DNA of 19,732 nt from an uncultured Bacillota bacterium. GTDB lineage: Bacteria; Bacillota_I; Bacilli_A; RFN20; CAG-449. The translations under genes and the position numbers were made by a program. Of this stretch, positions 1 to 6,627 are shown piece after piece (position 1 is the stretch's first letter; each line of letters begins with the position of its first letter). The notes under the pieces were generated by a model. It saw nothing but the letters and a program-made list of their open reading frames with translations. It searched no databases and was not told the DNA's origin. Location of the stretch: positions 1-19,732 of the forward strand of contig CAJKZK010000018.1 in the NCBI GenBank assembly GCA_905204225.1, in the 5' to 3' direction.

Positions 1-174
1 CATTACCCCCTACATCAAAGGATTACACACTCTTGGTCACGTGGCATACCTCCTATATTAGTTAATTGTCCGTGCTGTGGGTTAGCGAATTATTACAAAA
101 ATAATTCTTCCACTGCGCAATTTGATGATGTTAAAACGCAGGTCGCAATAACACCATGCTTTGATATTCTATAA
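1..174 (+). CDS. 3' end of an unidentified protein with a CPCCG motif
   Basis: An open frame runs from the first base to a TAA at 172-174 and gives the last 57 residues of a protein whose start lies outside the window. It contains a CPCCG motif, like half of a zinc-binding knuckle, followed by a polar stretch and a further PC near the end. I do not recognise the family. The segment is clearly richer in G+C (about 40-45% by eye) than the neighbouring native genes (about 20-25%) and uses codons such as CCG, GCG and CGT that are rare elsewhere here, which suggests foreign origin if it is coding. The opposite strand carries an AGGAGG followed at once by ATG, but that frame closes after ten codons. 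A chance open frame of this length is possible. Confidence 0.35.
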   Translation, partial: HYPLHQRITHSWSRGIPPILVNCPCCGLANYYKNNSSTAQFDDVKTQVAITPCFDIL

Positions 175-405
175 TAATTGCAATACCTATTCAATAAAAA
201 AATCTAATTTTTAAAAATTATTCAATAAATAAAGAAAAAAATCGCTATTTTTCATGAAAATCAATCTGTAGCAAATGAATTTGCATGTTTTTATTTATTT
301 TGTTTTTATTTATTTCTTTTATCAAAAATTATTCATCATATTTAATGAATATTATTTTCTAAATATTAAATTATAAATATTTTTTTACTGTAAATAATAA
401 ATATT
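175..405. other. AT-rich intergenic region, no gene seen
   Basis: This stretch is almost pure A+T and has no open frame of note. It contains a short perfect palindrome, GCAAAT-GA-ATTTGC at 271-284, followed by ATGTTTTTATTT, which could be a weak terminator for the ORF at the left edge. No clear promoter or ribosome site for the gene that starts at 406 could be found. Confidence 0.4.
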
Positions 406-1125
406 ATGAAGAACTTAATTACAAAAATAACTAATTCTCATTTTTTCTATTTAATAAAAAATATTATATTTTTAAGTAATGATAAATATTTTATTGTATC
501 TTCTATTGCATATTATTTAACAATTTCTTCTTTACCAATGTTAACAATAATTAATTATTTTTATCCATTTATTAATTTGAGAATTAATTCAATCAAATTA
601 ACATTAAGTTCTTTAATTTATTTATATATTGCATCTAAAGGAATAGAAAATTATTTTATACTTACACAAAAAAAATATAATTTAAAGATTAAATCATTTT
701 CGTTTATATTTAATAAATTATATTCTATTAGTATCACAATTATATTATGTTTATTATTATCTTGCTTATTATCTCTAAATCATTATTTATCATTATTTAA
801 TTCTTTTATTCTTAATTTTTTTAAATGGATAATTAACATTGTTATTTTATTTATAATACTATTAATTTTTAATTATTTAGTTTTACAAAGAAAAATACCT
901 ATTTATTATTTAATATTTGGATCCTTTATAAGTTCTTTTTTATTAAATTTGACATCTTTTATTTATGGTATTTATATTTCACATAATAAAGAGCAATATT
1001 TTGGTTCATTAAATAATATAATAAGTTATTTGTTTTTGATGTATTTAATTTCTTATTTTATATGTATTGGAAATGAAATAAATTTTTTTACATATAAAAA
1101 ATGGAGTTTTAGCTCCATTAATTAA
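406..1125 (+). CDS. YihY/BrkB family integral membrane protein
   Basis: This is a 239-residue, strongly hydrophobic protein with about six membrane segments. Two parts match the YihY/BrkB family (formerly mis-called ribonuclease BN): the first conserved segment SSIAYYLTISSLPML (residues 32-46) resembles the family's 'LAFYALLSLFPLL' signature, and YFGSLNN followed by a hydrophobic helix ending in GNEINFF resembles the C-terminal 'YGSLGGVIALLLWLY...GAELNA' block. It is shorter than most members (about 270-300 residues). The molecular role of the family is not settled; an envelope or transport role is usual speculation. No Shine-Dalgarno sequence is visible before the ATG. The gene is convergent with nusG; the two stop codons overlap so that the last 8 bp are shared. 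Confidence 0.75.
   Translation: MKNLITKITNSHFFYLIKNIIFLSNDKYFIVSSIAYYLTISSLPMLTIINYFYPFINLRINSIKLTLSSLIYLYIASKGIENYFILTQKKYNLKIKSFSFIFNKLYSISITIILCLLLSCLLSLNHYLSLFNSFILNFFKWIINIVILFIILLIFNYLVLQRKIPIYYLIFGSFISSFLLNLTSFIYGIYISHNKEQYFGSLNNIISYLFLMYLISYFICIGNEINFFTYKKWSFSSIN
1094..1119 (-). terminator. intrinsic terminator of the rpmG-secE-nusG operon
   Basis: Read on the minus strand, ATGGAG-CTAAAA-CTCCAT forms a six-base-pair stem and is followed by TTTTTTATATG, a standard Rho-independent terminator beginning at the nusG stop codon. The hairpin and its U-tract lie inside the last codons (KKWSFSSIN) of the opposing YihY-family gene. Confidence 0.75.
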
Positions 1126-1672
1126 CTTTATCAATTTCAGTAATTTTAACTTCAATTTGTGTAGGTCTACCAAAGAAGACAGTTGTAATTGTAACTTCAT
1201 TAGTATCTTTATTAATTGATTCAATAGTTCCTTCACTACCTTCAAATGATCCAGTAAGAATTTTAACAGTATCACCAACTTTGTAATTAGAGAACATTTC
1301 ATCATCAACCATACCCATACGTTTTAAGACAGTTTCAATTTGTTCTCTAGAAACAGGGAAAGGTTTAGCTCCACCACCAGAAGAACCAATAAATCCTGTA
1401 ACACCTGGAGTATTTCTAACCATAAACCAAGCTTCATCTGTCATAATCATTTCAATGAAGACATATCCAGGATATAAGTTTTTCATTTTTGTTTTTCCTG
1501 TAGGTTGACCATTTTTCATTACAGGTACTTCATGTTCTGCTACAATAATTCTAAATATATAGTCTTGAAGATTGTGTGATTCAATTCTTTTTTCTAAATT
1601 ATCTTTTACTTTATTTTCATGTGAAGAATATGTATTAACAACATACCAATTTTTTGAAATATTATTTGCCAT
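1118..1672 (-). CDS. nusG: transcription elongation/antitermination factor NusG
   Basis: This is a 184-residue NusG. It has the N-terminal NGN domain starting WYVVNTYSSHENKV (W9), the conserved PGYVFIEM...W..VRNTPGVTGFIG block, and a C-terminal KOW domain (GDTVKILTGSFEGSEGTI) followed by GRPTQIEV. NusG binds RNA polymerase and links it to Rho, S10 or the ribosome. A longer frame begins at a TTG at 1678, but that codon abuts the AGGAG (1679-1683) directly. The ATG at 1670-1672 has correct six-base spacing and gives the usual MANN- start, so it is chosen. The start overlaps the end of secE by 11 bp, which implies translational coupling. Confidence 0.96.
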   Translation of the reverse strand: MANNISKNWYVVNTYSSHENKVKDNLEKRIESHNLQDYIFRIIVAEHEVPVMKNGQPTGKTKMKNLYPGYVFIEMIMTDEAWFMVRNTPGVTGFIGSSGGGAKPFPVSREQIETVLKRMGMVDDEMFSNYKVGDTVKILTGSFEGSEGTIESINKDTNEVTITTVFFGRPTQIEVKITEIDKVN

Positions 1673-1943
1673 AAACAACTCCTATCATTCCACTAATATA
1701 ATCTAAAACCATTTTAAATTCAGCGCTAGTTGAAGAACTACTACTGCTTGACGTGACTAAATTTCTATCTAGAGCGCCCAAAATTTGAGCGATTATATAA
1801 TCATCAATTGAGCAAGCAACAGCAGAAAAAATGATAACACACATAACAACAGCAAAATAACCCATTAATTCTTTACCAGTAGGCCATCTAACCATTTTGC
1901 CTTGTTTAATAACGCCTTGGAAATATTTTTTTATTTTATACAT
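1662..1943 (-). CDS. secE: preprotein translocase subunit SecE
   Basis: This is a 93-residue protein in the classic rpmG-secE-nusG order. It has the SecE pattern: a short basic amphipathic N-terminus (KKYFQGVIKQGKMVRWPTGKEL), then one main membrane helix (GYFAVVMCVIIFSAVACSI), then an extracytoplasmic tail. SecE clamps the SecY channel together. The tail is longer than usual, with a run of seven serines and a second hydrophobic stretch (MVLDYISGMIGVVY) that may re-enter the membrane. The GGAGG of the ribosome site overlaps the rpmG stop codon, so rpmG, secE and nusG form one coupled transcript. Confidence 0.92.
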   Translation of the reverse strand: MYKIKKYFQGVIKQGKMVRWPTGKELMGYFAVVMCVIIFSAVACSIDDYIIAQILGALDRNLVTSSSSSSSTSAEFKMVLDYISGMIGVVYGK

Positions 1944-1952
1944 AGGTTCCTC

Positions 1953-2102
1953 CTATTTTGTCTCTTTATGTAATGTATGTTCATTACAATGTGGACAATA
2001 TTTCATGATTTCAAATCTTTTACCTACATCAGATTTTTTCTTTGTAGTAGTGTAGTTACGATTTAAGCATTTTGTGCATACTAAAATAACTTTATCTCTC
2101 AT
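1953..2102 (-). CDS. rpmG: 50S ribosomal protein L33, zinc-binding form
   Basis: This gene encodes a 49-residue protein starting MRDKVILVCTKCLNRNYTTT and ending CPHCNEHTLHKETK, which is bacterial L33. The two CxxC pairs (C9/C12 and C36/C39) mark the zinc-containing (C+) paralogue. The ribosome site is AAAGGTG, about nine bases before the ATG. It is the first gene of the rpmG-secE-nusG operon, and the consensus-like promoter at 2139-2167 lies directly upstream. Confidence 0.96.
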   Translation of the reverse strand: MRDKVILVCTKCLNRNYTTTKKKSDVGKRFEIMKYCPHCNEHTLHKETK

Positions 2103-2138
2103 CTATTTTCACCTTTCTATGAAATCATTTTCTAGTTT

Positions 2139-2167
2139 ACAATATCACAAGTAAATTTAATAGTCAA
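2139..2167 (-). promoter_or_regulatory. sigma-A type promoter of rpmG-secE-nusG
   Basis: On the minus strand TTGACT (2162-2167) and TATTGT (2139-2144) are separated by exactly 17 bp. The -35 matches the vegetative consensus in five of six positions and the -10 in four of six. The expected start of transcription is about 2132, giving a leader of about 30 nt before rpmG. Confidence 0.7.
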
Positions 2168-2191
2168 TTAACATAAATAATAAAATAAATT

Positions 2192-2818
2192 TTATTCTTC
2201 TATTCCGTAAGTAATAAAACTTAAGACTCTATCATAAGATACTTCATCTTTACCAACTAAAATTAATGTATCTCCTTCTTTTAAAGGAAAATCAGGTCCA
2301 GGAGAAGTTTGAATTATTCCATTACTTACTACTGCAACAATAGTAGCCTCTGTATAATTCCAAAAATACACTTCACCAATTGTTTTATTATTTAACCAAC
2401 ACCCTTGAGGAATTGTTGCTTTTTGGAAATTGATTGTTTCATTTGTTTGATATTTAAAATTATCAATCATTGCATTTAAAGCTTCTTGTAATTTAGTATT
2501 TAATTTATTTGCTTCTTCAATTAAAGTAGTTACTTTATTATATTGTTCATCAATAGTTGTTTGAGCATCCCATTTATCAGCATATTGTTTTGCTTTTATA
2601 ACAGAATCTACAAAAATTCCAACACCTTGTTTTACTTCTACTATTCCTTCATTAGCTAAAATAGTAATAGCTTTTCTAATTGTTTCAGGTGAAACATTAT
2701 ATGTGGAAGCTAACAATGATCTTCCTTTTACTATATCTCCTTCTTTAAATTCTCCAGAAAGGATTTTTGAACATATATCATGAGCAATTTTAACATAACG
2801 TGGTAAATTTTCTTGCAT
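2192..2818 (-). CDS. GntR-type regulator with RCK_C domain (BusR-like)
   Basis: This is a 208-residue regulator. Residues 1-75 form a GntR winged helix (IVKGRSLLASTYNVSPETIRKAITILANEGIVEVKQGVGIFV). Residues about 85-118 are a probable coiled coil (EEANKLNTKLQEALNAM). Residues about 125-208 match the TrkA_C/RCK_C fold (GEVYFWNYTEATIVAVVSNGIIQTSPGPDFPLKEGDTLILVGK). The same three-part layout is known in BusR, the c-di-AMP-dependent repressor of the busA/opuA betaine transporter in streptococci and lactococci, where a tetrameric coiled coil spaces two DNA-binding platforms. By analogy this protein probably senses c-di-AMP or another small ligand; that is inference. AAGGAG lies nine bases before the ATG. 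It is divergent from the membrane protein at 2988, with an inverted repeat between them. No betaine transporter is in view. Confidence 0.85.
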   Translation of the reverse strand: MQENLPRYVKIAHDICSKILSGEFKEGDIVKGRSLLASTYNVSPETIRKAITILANEGIVEVKQGVGIFVDSVIKAKQYADKWDAQTTIDEQYNKVTTLIEEANKLNTKLQEALNAMIDNFKYQTNETINFQKATIPQGCWLNNKTIGEVYFWNYTEATIVAVVSNGIIQTSPGPDFPLKEGDTLILVGKDEVSYDRVLSFITYGIEE

Positions 2819-2845
2819 AAATAAAGTCTCCTTGTTTATAGTTTT

Positions 2846-2874
2846 AGTTTACAACAAATAATAATAATTAGCAA
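2846..2874 (-). promoter_or_regulatory. possible promoter of the BusR-like gene
   Basis: On the minus strand TTGCTA (2869-2874) and TAAACT (2846-2851) are 17 bp apart. Each matches the consensus in four of six positions, so this is a modest candidate. The left arm of the inverted repeat (2873-2881) overlaps its -35 end. Confidence 0.4.
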
Positions 2875-2912
2875 TCAAGAAAACTTATCAAATAAAGCAA
2901 TAATTCTTGATT
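2873..2912. promoter_or_regulatory. bipartite operator: 9-bp inverted repeat with 22-bp gap
   Basis: AATCAAGAA (2873-2881) and its exact reverse complement TTCTTGATT (2904-2912) are separated by 22 bp in the divergent region between the BusR-like regulator and the membrane-protein gene. The arms sit at or next to the promoter elements of both genes. Published work on BusR describes recognition of a bipartite motif separated by 22 bp, so this is the likely binding site of the adjacent regulator. Confidence 0.6.
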
Positions 2913-2935
2913 ATTACTAGTTTATAATTTTTAAT

Positions 2936-2964
2936 TTGAAATATATATTATTTCATAGTATTAT
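2936..2964 (+). promoter_or_regulatory. promoter of the DUF1189-like gene
   Basis: TTGAAA (2936-2941) and TATTAT (2959-2964) are 17 bp apart, close to the vegetative consensus. Transcription would start near 2971, giving a very short leader that begins almost at the AAGGA ribosome site. A perfect TATAAT at 2923-2928, without a good -35, is an alternative. Confidence 0.5.
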
Positions 2965-2987
2965 AACTAAGAAAGGAAAAAAACCTA

Positions 2988-4046
2988 ATGAAATCTTTAA
3001 AATTTATTTTTTCATCATTATTTTCAAACGAAAAAATTATTAATGAATCTAAAAAGCAACCATGGTGGCTCGCTATTGTGTTAATTTTATTTTCTTGCAT
3101 TATTGCTTTAATACCTAATTTTGTATCCGTTATGACTGTTCAAGGATCAAACGTTATCACTTCTAATACAAATTCAGGTATTGATTATAGCTTAAAACAA
3201 TTTTCTGTAGAATATTTATCTAAAGAAGAAAACAAGTTATATGTTGAAAATGAAAAATTAATTCTTGCTAATACTGCTAGTAAAACATCTATTGATGATT
3301 ATTATTTACTTGATGAAGTAAAACACAATGAAACAATTTCTTTAGCAGTTTATTATGTTGATTTTACAGAACAAGAAAGTGCTCAATATAAAACATTTAA
3401 TGAAAAATTATCAAAAGTAATTACTAAAATTAAAGCATCAAGACCTATTACAGACACTACTGAAAGTAATCTTTATTCTTCTTTAATTTTAGGTAAAGAA
3501 ACAGTCTTTTTAATGTTATGTAATAAAGATGCTAAATGTTCATTTAAAGCAAATGCTGATGGTTCATTTACTATTAGCAATGAAACAGGAATATTAAACA
3601 ATATGTCAGGAAATTATGTTGGCATTAATAAAGATTTAGCTAATCTTAATTCTTATTATTCAGGAAACACTGAATCAGAAAAAGTCAATAATGCTTATAA
3701 TCAATGGAAAGCATTCTTTGATAAAGCTTATGAATCACCAAGAAATTCATTAGCATGGAAATATGTAGGAATTTATTTTGGTATGGATATTGCTACTGCC
3801 TTAATTATGGGACTTATGTTATTTTTATTATCTAAAACAAAAGCATCATTAATAAAATATAGATTCTTAGAAGCATTAAAGATGGTATTCTTTGCAGCAG
3901 TATCTCCTGCTCTTATTGCTTTAATTCTTGGATTTATGGTTCCATCTTTCCAAAGCATGGCTTTCTTAATGTGTTATATATTAAGAATTACTTGGTTAGG
4001 AATGAAAGCTACTAATCCACCATCAGCACAAGCTGTAAGAAAATAA
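2988..4046 (+). CDS. DUF1189-like membrane protein
   Basis: This is a 352-residue protein with one membrane helix near the N-terminus (about 25-50), a large outside domain of about 200 residues, and three or so helices at the C-terminus (about 258-340). The start (MKSLKFIFSSLFSNEKI..., then a basic patch and WWLAIVLILFSCIIALIP) and the overall layout resemble DUF1189 proteins of Gram-positive bacteria. Some of those have been linked by context to maltodextrin use, but no function is established. The ribosome site AAGGA is well placed. It is divergent from the BusR-like regulator and shares its control region, so it is a likely regulated target, perhaps connected to envelope or osmotic homeostasis (inference). 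A strong terminator-like hairpin follows. Confidence 0.55.
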   Translation: MKSLKFIFSSLFSNEKIINESKKQPWWLAIVLILFSCIIALIPNFVSVMTVQGSNVITSNTNSGIDYSLKQFSVEYLSKEENKLYVENEKLILANTASKTSIDDYYLLDEVKHNETISLAVYYVDFTEQESAQYKTFNEKLSKVITKIKASRPITDTTESNLYSSLILGKETVFLMLCNKDAKCSFKANADGSFTISNETGILNNMSGNYVGINKDLANLNSYYSGNTESEKVNNAYNQWKAFFDKAYESPRNSLAWKYVGIYFGMDIATALIMGLMLFLLSKTKASLIKYRFLEALKMVFFAAVSPALIALILGFMVPSFQSMAFLMCYILRITWLGMKATNPPSAQAVRK

Positions 4047-4053
4047 TCACTTT

Positions 4054-4108
4054 AAAAGGGCCATTGAAAAACCTAAATAAAAACTAGGTATGACAATAGT
4101 CCTTTTTT
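4054..4108 (+). terminator. terminator after the DUF1189-like gene
   Basis: AAAAGGGCCATTG (4054-4066) pairs with CAATAGTCCTTTT with one wobble and one mismatch. Inside it ACCTA pairs with TAGGT. A run of six T follows the stem. It starts eight bases after the stop codon. Confidence 0.7.
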
Positions 4109-4458
4109 ATTGTCTAAAAATTAGATCAAACCTCTTTTTCTTATGATGATTTAAACAAAAAATAAGCCTCAATAAGCACAATACAATCAATTCCTACAAT
4201 TAACTTGTCTTTTTAATATTTCTAAAACTTCCGCTATTCCCCATAACCTTCACTTCTTAAGGCTTTATTTTTTTATAATGTCCATATAAAGTTAAACCTT
4301 CTCAATAACTATAAGAACAATTAAAAATTCTTATTAAAAGGTTTGTTTTTATTAATTTATGGCTTTCTTAAAATTTCTTGGGTTAAATATTTTAATTAAT
4401 CTTTTTTATACCTCACTTTATTTAAGAGATTCACAAAATTTTAAATTTATAAAGATAT
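4109..4458. other. gene-free stretch with a hairpin
   Basis: No open frame longer than about 20 codons is convincing on either strand. The only clear structure is a nested inverted repeat at 4294-4344: AAACCTT pairs with AAGGTTT and, inside, ATAAGAA pairs with TTCTTAT. GTTTTTATT follows on the plus strand. It could act as a terminator for the minus-strand lipoprotein gene or for something lost from the left. Confidence 0.4.
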
Positions 4459-4857
4459 CTACTCATTAGTACCAATGTTAATATACTCAAAAAAGCCCAA
4501 TGCACCAGCTTGTATAGCTATACAGTCTTTATAATCAACACCCTCAAGTGAATAAACAGGAAGATAATTTTCTTCGTAATTATATACATAGAAATTAGCT
4601 ACCAACCCATAAATGTAACCCTCTTCCCTTTCAAATGTTTCAGAGTCATCTTGCTTGATGATATAGCCAATAAGTTTGTCTGGATTTTTATGATCAAAAG
4701 AATCATCGGCGTTTCTTGGTCTATATGTTTCTTTACCAAATTTAATATAATTATCTATATTAAAAGTGTTTAGAGGTTTATTTACTGAGCTACCACTTGA
4801 CTTACCACACCCTGCTAAAAGACTAGTCCCAGCGAATACGATAGTAAGAAATAACAA
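4459..4857 (-). CDS. small lipoprotein with a broken start
   Basis: The readable frame gives 132 residues beginning at a TTG: a hydrophobic run, then the lipobox LLAGC (C17) and a serine-rich linker, so the product would be a membrane-anchored surface lipoprotein. The remaining domain (about 100 residues, with YIYGLVANFYVYNYEENYLPVY) is not recognised. An ATG at 4869-4871 followed by TGT and a run of seven A is out of frame by one base. With eight A the start would read MCKKNLLFLTIVF, a normal lipoprotein signal with its basic residues. The gene is therefore either frameshifted or carries a homopolymer error. No ribosome site is clear for either start. It sits at the border of a decaying region. 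Confidence 0.55.
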   Translation of the reverse strand: MLFLTIVFAGTSLLAGCGKSSGSSVNKPLNTFNIDNYIKFGKETYRPRNADDSFDHKNPDKLIGYIIKQDDSETFEREEGYIYGLVANFYVYNYEENYLPVYSLEGVDYKDCIAIQAGALGFFEYINIGTNE

Positions 4858-4962
4858 ATTTTTTTACACATAATAATATTAATTATTCTAGTACTATATA
4901 ATCATCCTTTATATGTACCCTATCCTTTCCTTAAATTGATGAGTTATGTATTGGGGATGAAC

Positions 4963-4996
4963 TTGTATAATAGTATTTATAAATTCTATTATACAA
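4963..4996. repeat. perfect 11-bp inverted repeat
   Basis: TTGTATAATAG (4963-4973) is repeated inverted as CTATTATACAA (4986-4996) around a 12-bp spacer. No T-run follows on either side, so it does not look like a terminator. It lies about 80 bp outside the left inverted repeat of the IS110-type relic. Confidence 0.6.
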
Positions 4997-5075
4997 CCAA
5001 GATGCTACATACTATTATATTCTTCTCATAGTGGTTTTGCCCAACTAGTTAAGAAATACTATAGATGCAGCTTTC

Positions 5076-5666
5076 ATTTATATGGTTATTAGTTACAAAT
5101 TGTTTATTGCAATCATATCGGTTATCTACTAAGTCACAAGGTGAAAGTCAATGCATAAAGATGTAATAAACTCAAAAAGGATTATTTTATAATCTATGTA
5201 GAAATTGATAATGCTTTAGAAAAGCATGATGTTTGTATTATGTTTAAAGAATGACTGCTTTAACAAAAAAGTATTATCCTAACTTGTTTTCTATTCCAGG
5301 TATAGTCAGCATTACTTATACTCTTTATGATAAAATTGAAACTATTTCTAATTTTTAAAACGTAGATTCTATTGTTGCCTTTTCTAGCGTTAATCTTTTG
5401 GTTTATGAATCTAATAAATTCAAAGCAAAGAAAATAATGATTTTTAAAAAATGTTCAGCATATATAAATGTACTTATTCAAGCATCACGAATAATTGTTA
5501 GAGTCCATCCTGTTTTTGAAACATATTTTAATAAAAAAGAAACAAGAAGGAAAATACTATAATGGTTGTATAAATCATGTTGCTAAAAAACTTATTCGAA
5601 TAATTCACCATTTGCTTAAAGATAATTGCGATTATAAAATCGTAAACAACTAATAACCATATAAAT
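5076..5666 (+). mobile_element. degenerate mini IS110-type element bounded by 19-bp inverted repeats
   Basis: AACTAATAACCATATAAAT at 5648-5666 occurs exactly inverted at 5076-5094. These arms enclose the relic of an IS110-type transposase; the right arm covers the stop codon of that relic. About 95 bp lie between the left arm and the old start codon, where IS110-type elements usually keep non-coding sequence. Weak similarity between the arms extends inwards for about 25 bp. IS110 elements generally lack terminal inverted repeats, although the IS1111 subgroup has short subterminal ones, so the exact ends of the element remain open. It is far too short (591 bp) to be autonomous. Confidence 0.5.
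5189..5653 (+). pseudogene. IS110-family transposase relic, internally deleted
   Basis: The pieces can be read with frame changes. At 5189 the frame IIYVEIDNALEKHDVCIM resembles the IS110 N-terminus 'MIYVGIDVAKDKHD', the first catalytic Asp region of the DEDD/RuvC-like domain, with the start codon decayed to ATA. From about 5254 another frame gives YYPNLFSIPGIVSITYTL, matching the 'LxSIPGIGxxTA' motif of the C-terminal Transposase_20 domain, then an in-frame stop. It continues as VYESNKFKAKK and LIQASRIIVRVHPVFETYF. A one-base shift near 5560 restores YYNGCINHVAKKLIRIIHHLL, the family's C-terminal 'HVAKKLIRVIYHLL' block. About 230 residues between the two domains are missing. It cannot encode an active enzyme. 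Confidence 0.8.
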
Positions 5667-5679
5667 TTTCAAAGATCAA

Positions 5680-5716
5680 TGGTATTTTGAAATTCTCATT
5701 TTTAATACCAGTTTTT
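5680..5716 (+). terminator. hairpin with T-run behind the transposase relic
   Basis: TGGTATT (5680-5686) pairs with AATACCA (5704-5710), with extra A-T pairing inside, and GTTTTTG follows. It may be the old terminator of the transposase gene. Confidence 0.5.
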
Positions 5717-6129
5717 GTTGTGTCCATAACTCTTAAACATAACAAATTCTCAAAAGTTAACTTTTTTACTTTATTCTTTAATAGTTAGCTTCTTTGGCAT
5801 AACGAACTTCTTTCTTTTGTAGAGCCTATATATATATTATAATTTATTTTATTACTTTTTACAATTTTTCGAATTTTATTGGACTGCATTAACTTTTTGT
5901 AGGTAACAAAATAAAAATATCGTATTTTAATTTATTTTACTTTTTATAAAAATAGAAATCTTATTTGCACACTTCTAATACTTTTATTATATTGACATTT
6001 ATATATAGAAAACTCCTATCGTTCCGTATTTATATTCTAAAATTAAAAAAACCTGTTAAAGTACCTAGCGACATTTCCACAAGGCCTACTTCTAACTTGG
6101 CAAATAGAGCAAATTTCACTTTATATAAA
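5717..6129. other. gene-free, strongly AT-rich stretch
   Basis: I see no convincing gene. On the minus strand a purine-rich AAAGAAAGAAG precedes an ATG (start MPKKLTIKE) that hits a stop after nine codons and could be the front end of a lost gene. A 68-codon plus-strand frame (5965-6171) has no ribosome site and no recognisable sequence, and it runs through the terminator repeat. Confidence 0.4.
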
Positions 6130-6169
6130 GAAAAAAGGACTGATATTTTTGGTATCAATCCTATTGTTT
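6130..6169. repeat. left copy of the 40-bp direct repeat (terminator sequence)
   Basis: These 40 bases are identical to 8954-8993, in the same orientation. On the minus strand they form AGGAtTGATA-loop-TATCAgTCCT followed by TTTTTT, an intrinsic terminator. After two mismatches the identity resumes with ATATG. The other copy sits directly downstream of the tRNA-Ala gene. Together they enclose the 2.8-kb radical SAM/MarR segment. Confidence 0.85.
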
Positions 6170-6266
6170 AAATATGTCTAAAAACATAACATTTAATATG
6201 ATTACATACCGTTTCCTATCTTATCAAAAAGCCACTCATCTTGCCGAAAAATGGTGTATTATTCAA

Positions 6267-6570
6267 TTAATATTCATGATGATGTCCTTCAATGCTTCAC
6301 CGATGCATGGCATTTGGATTACAATGTAAGTTTCCATCTTTAAACGCTTTAATTACGTCTTTGATATCACCAGTGGCTCCTAATATCAAATCAAGGCCTG
6401 AAGCAGTCGCAGCTTCAACTCCGCAAGAGGCCAATCCCACCAAAAATTAAGGTTGATACGCCAAGCAACTTTAGATATGTGGCTAGATTATGATTGGTAT
6501 ATTCACCATTATCTATTACCTTTTCTTCGTTTGTTTAGGTATTAAATATATAAAAAATATTAAGTGCTTC
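6267..6570 (-). pseudogene. broken NifX/NifB-type FeMo-cofactor-binding domain protein
   Basis: Two minus-strand frames join into a recognisable Nitro_FeMo-Co (NifX-like) domain. The first reads NGEYTNHNLATYLKLLGVSTLIFGGIG. After a one-base shift the second reads ASCGVEAATASGLDLILGA followed by TGDIKDVIKAFKDGNL, then an in-frame TGA and a His-rich tail, EGHHHEY, ending in TAA at 6267-6269. The family pattern '...LAxxLxxLGVxxxIxGGIG...GIxxxxGxxGDxxxxxxAFxxG' and the His tail are typical of stand-alone members in gut Firmicutes, whose function is uncertain. The N-terminus is decayed. It lies inside the segment bounded by the 40-bp repeats. Confidence 0.7.
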
Positions 6571-6627
6571 TAAAATAATGGAAAGCGCTATTTGTTTTTT
6601 GCATCACATGTGATTGCTGACTTCAAC

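Noticed and set aside
1..60. AGGAGG followed by ATG on the minus strand as a gene start
   Set aside because: The spacing is too short and the frame closes after ten codons.
1673..1678. TTG start giving a longer NusG
   Set aside because: The TTG abuts the AGGAG directly, whereas the ATG two codons later has normal spacing and the usual family start.
4294..4344. Nested inverted repeat as a riboswitch
   Set aside because: It is a plain AT-rich hairpin without any conserved aptamer motif and without a gene start downstream on the plus strand.
5965..6171. A 68-codon plus-strand frame
   Set aside because: It has no ribosome site and no recognisable sequence, and it runs through the 40-bp terminator repeat; it is most likely chance in decayed DNA.
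6267..6330. In-frame TGA in the NifX-like sequence as evidence for TGA-tryptophan code
   Set aside because: The gene also has a frameshift, and intact genes in the window use TGG for tryptophan; plain decay explains it.
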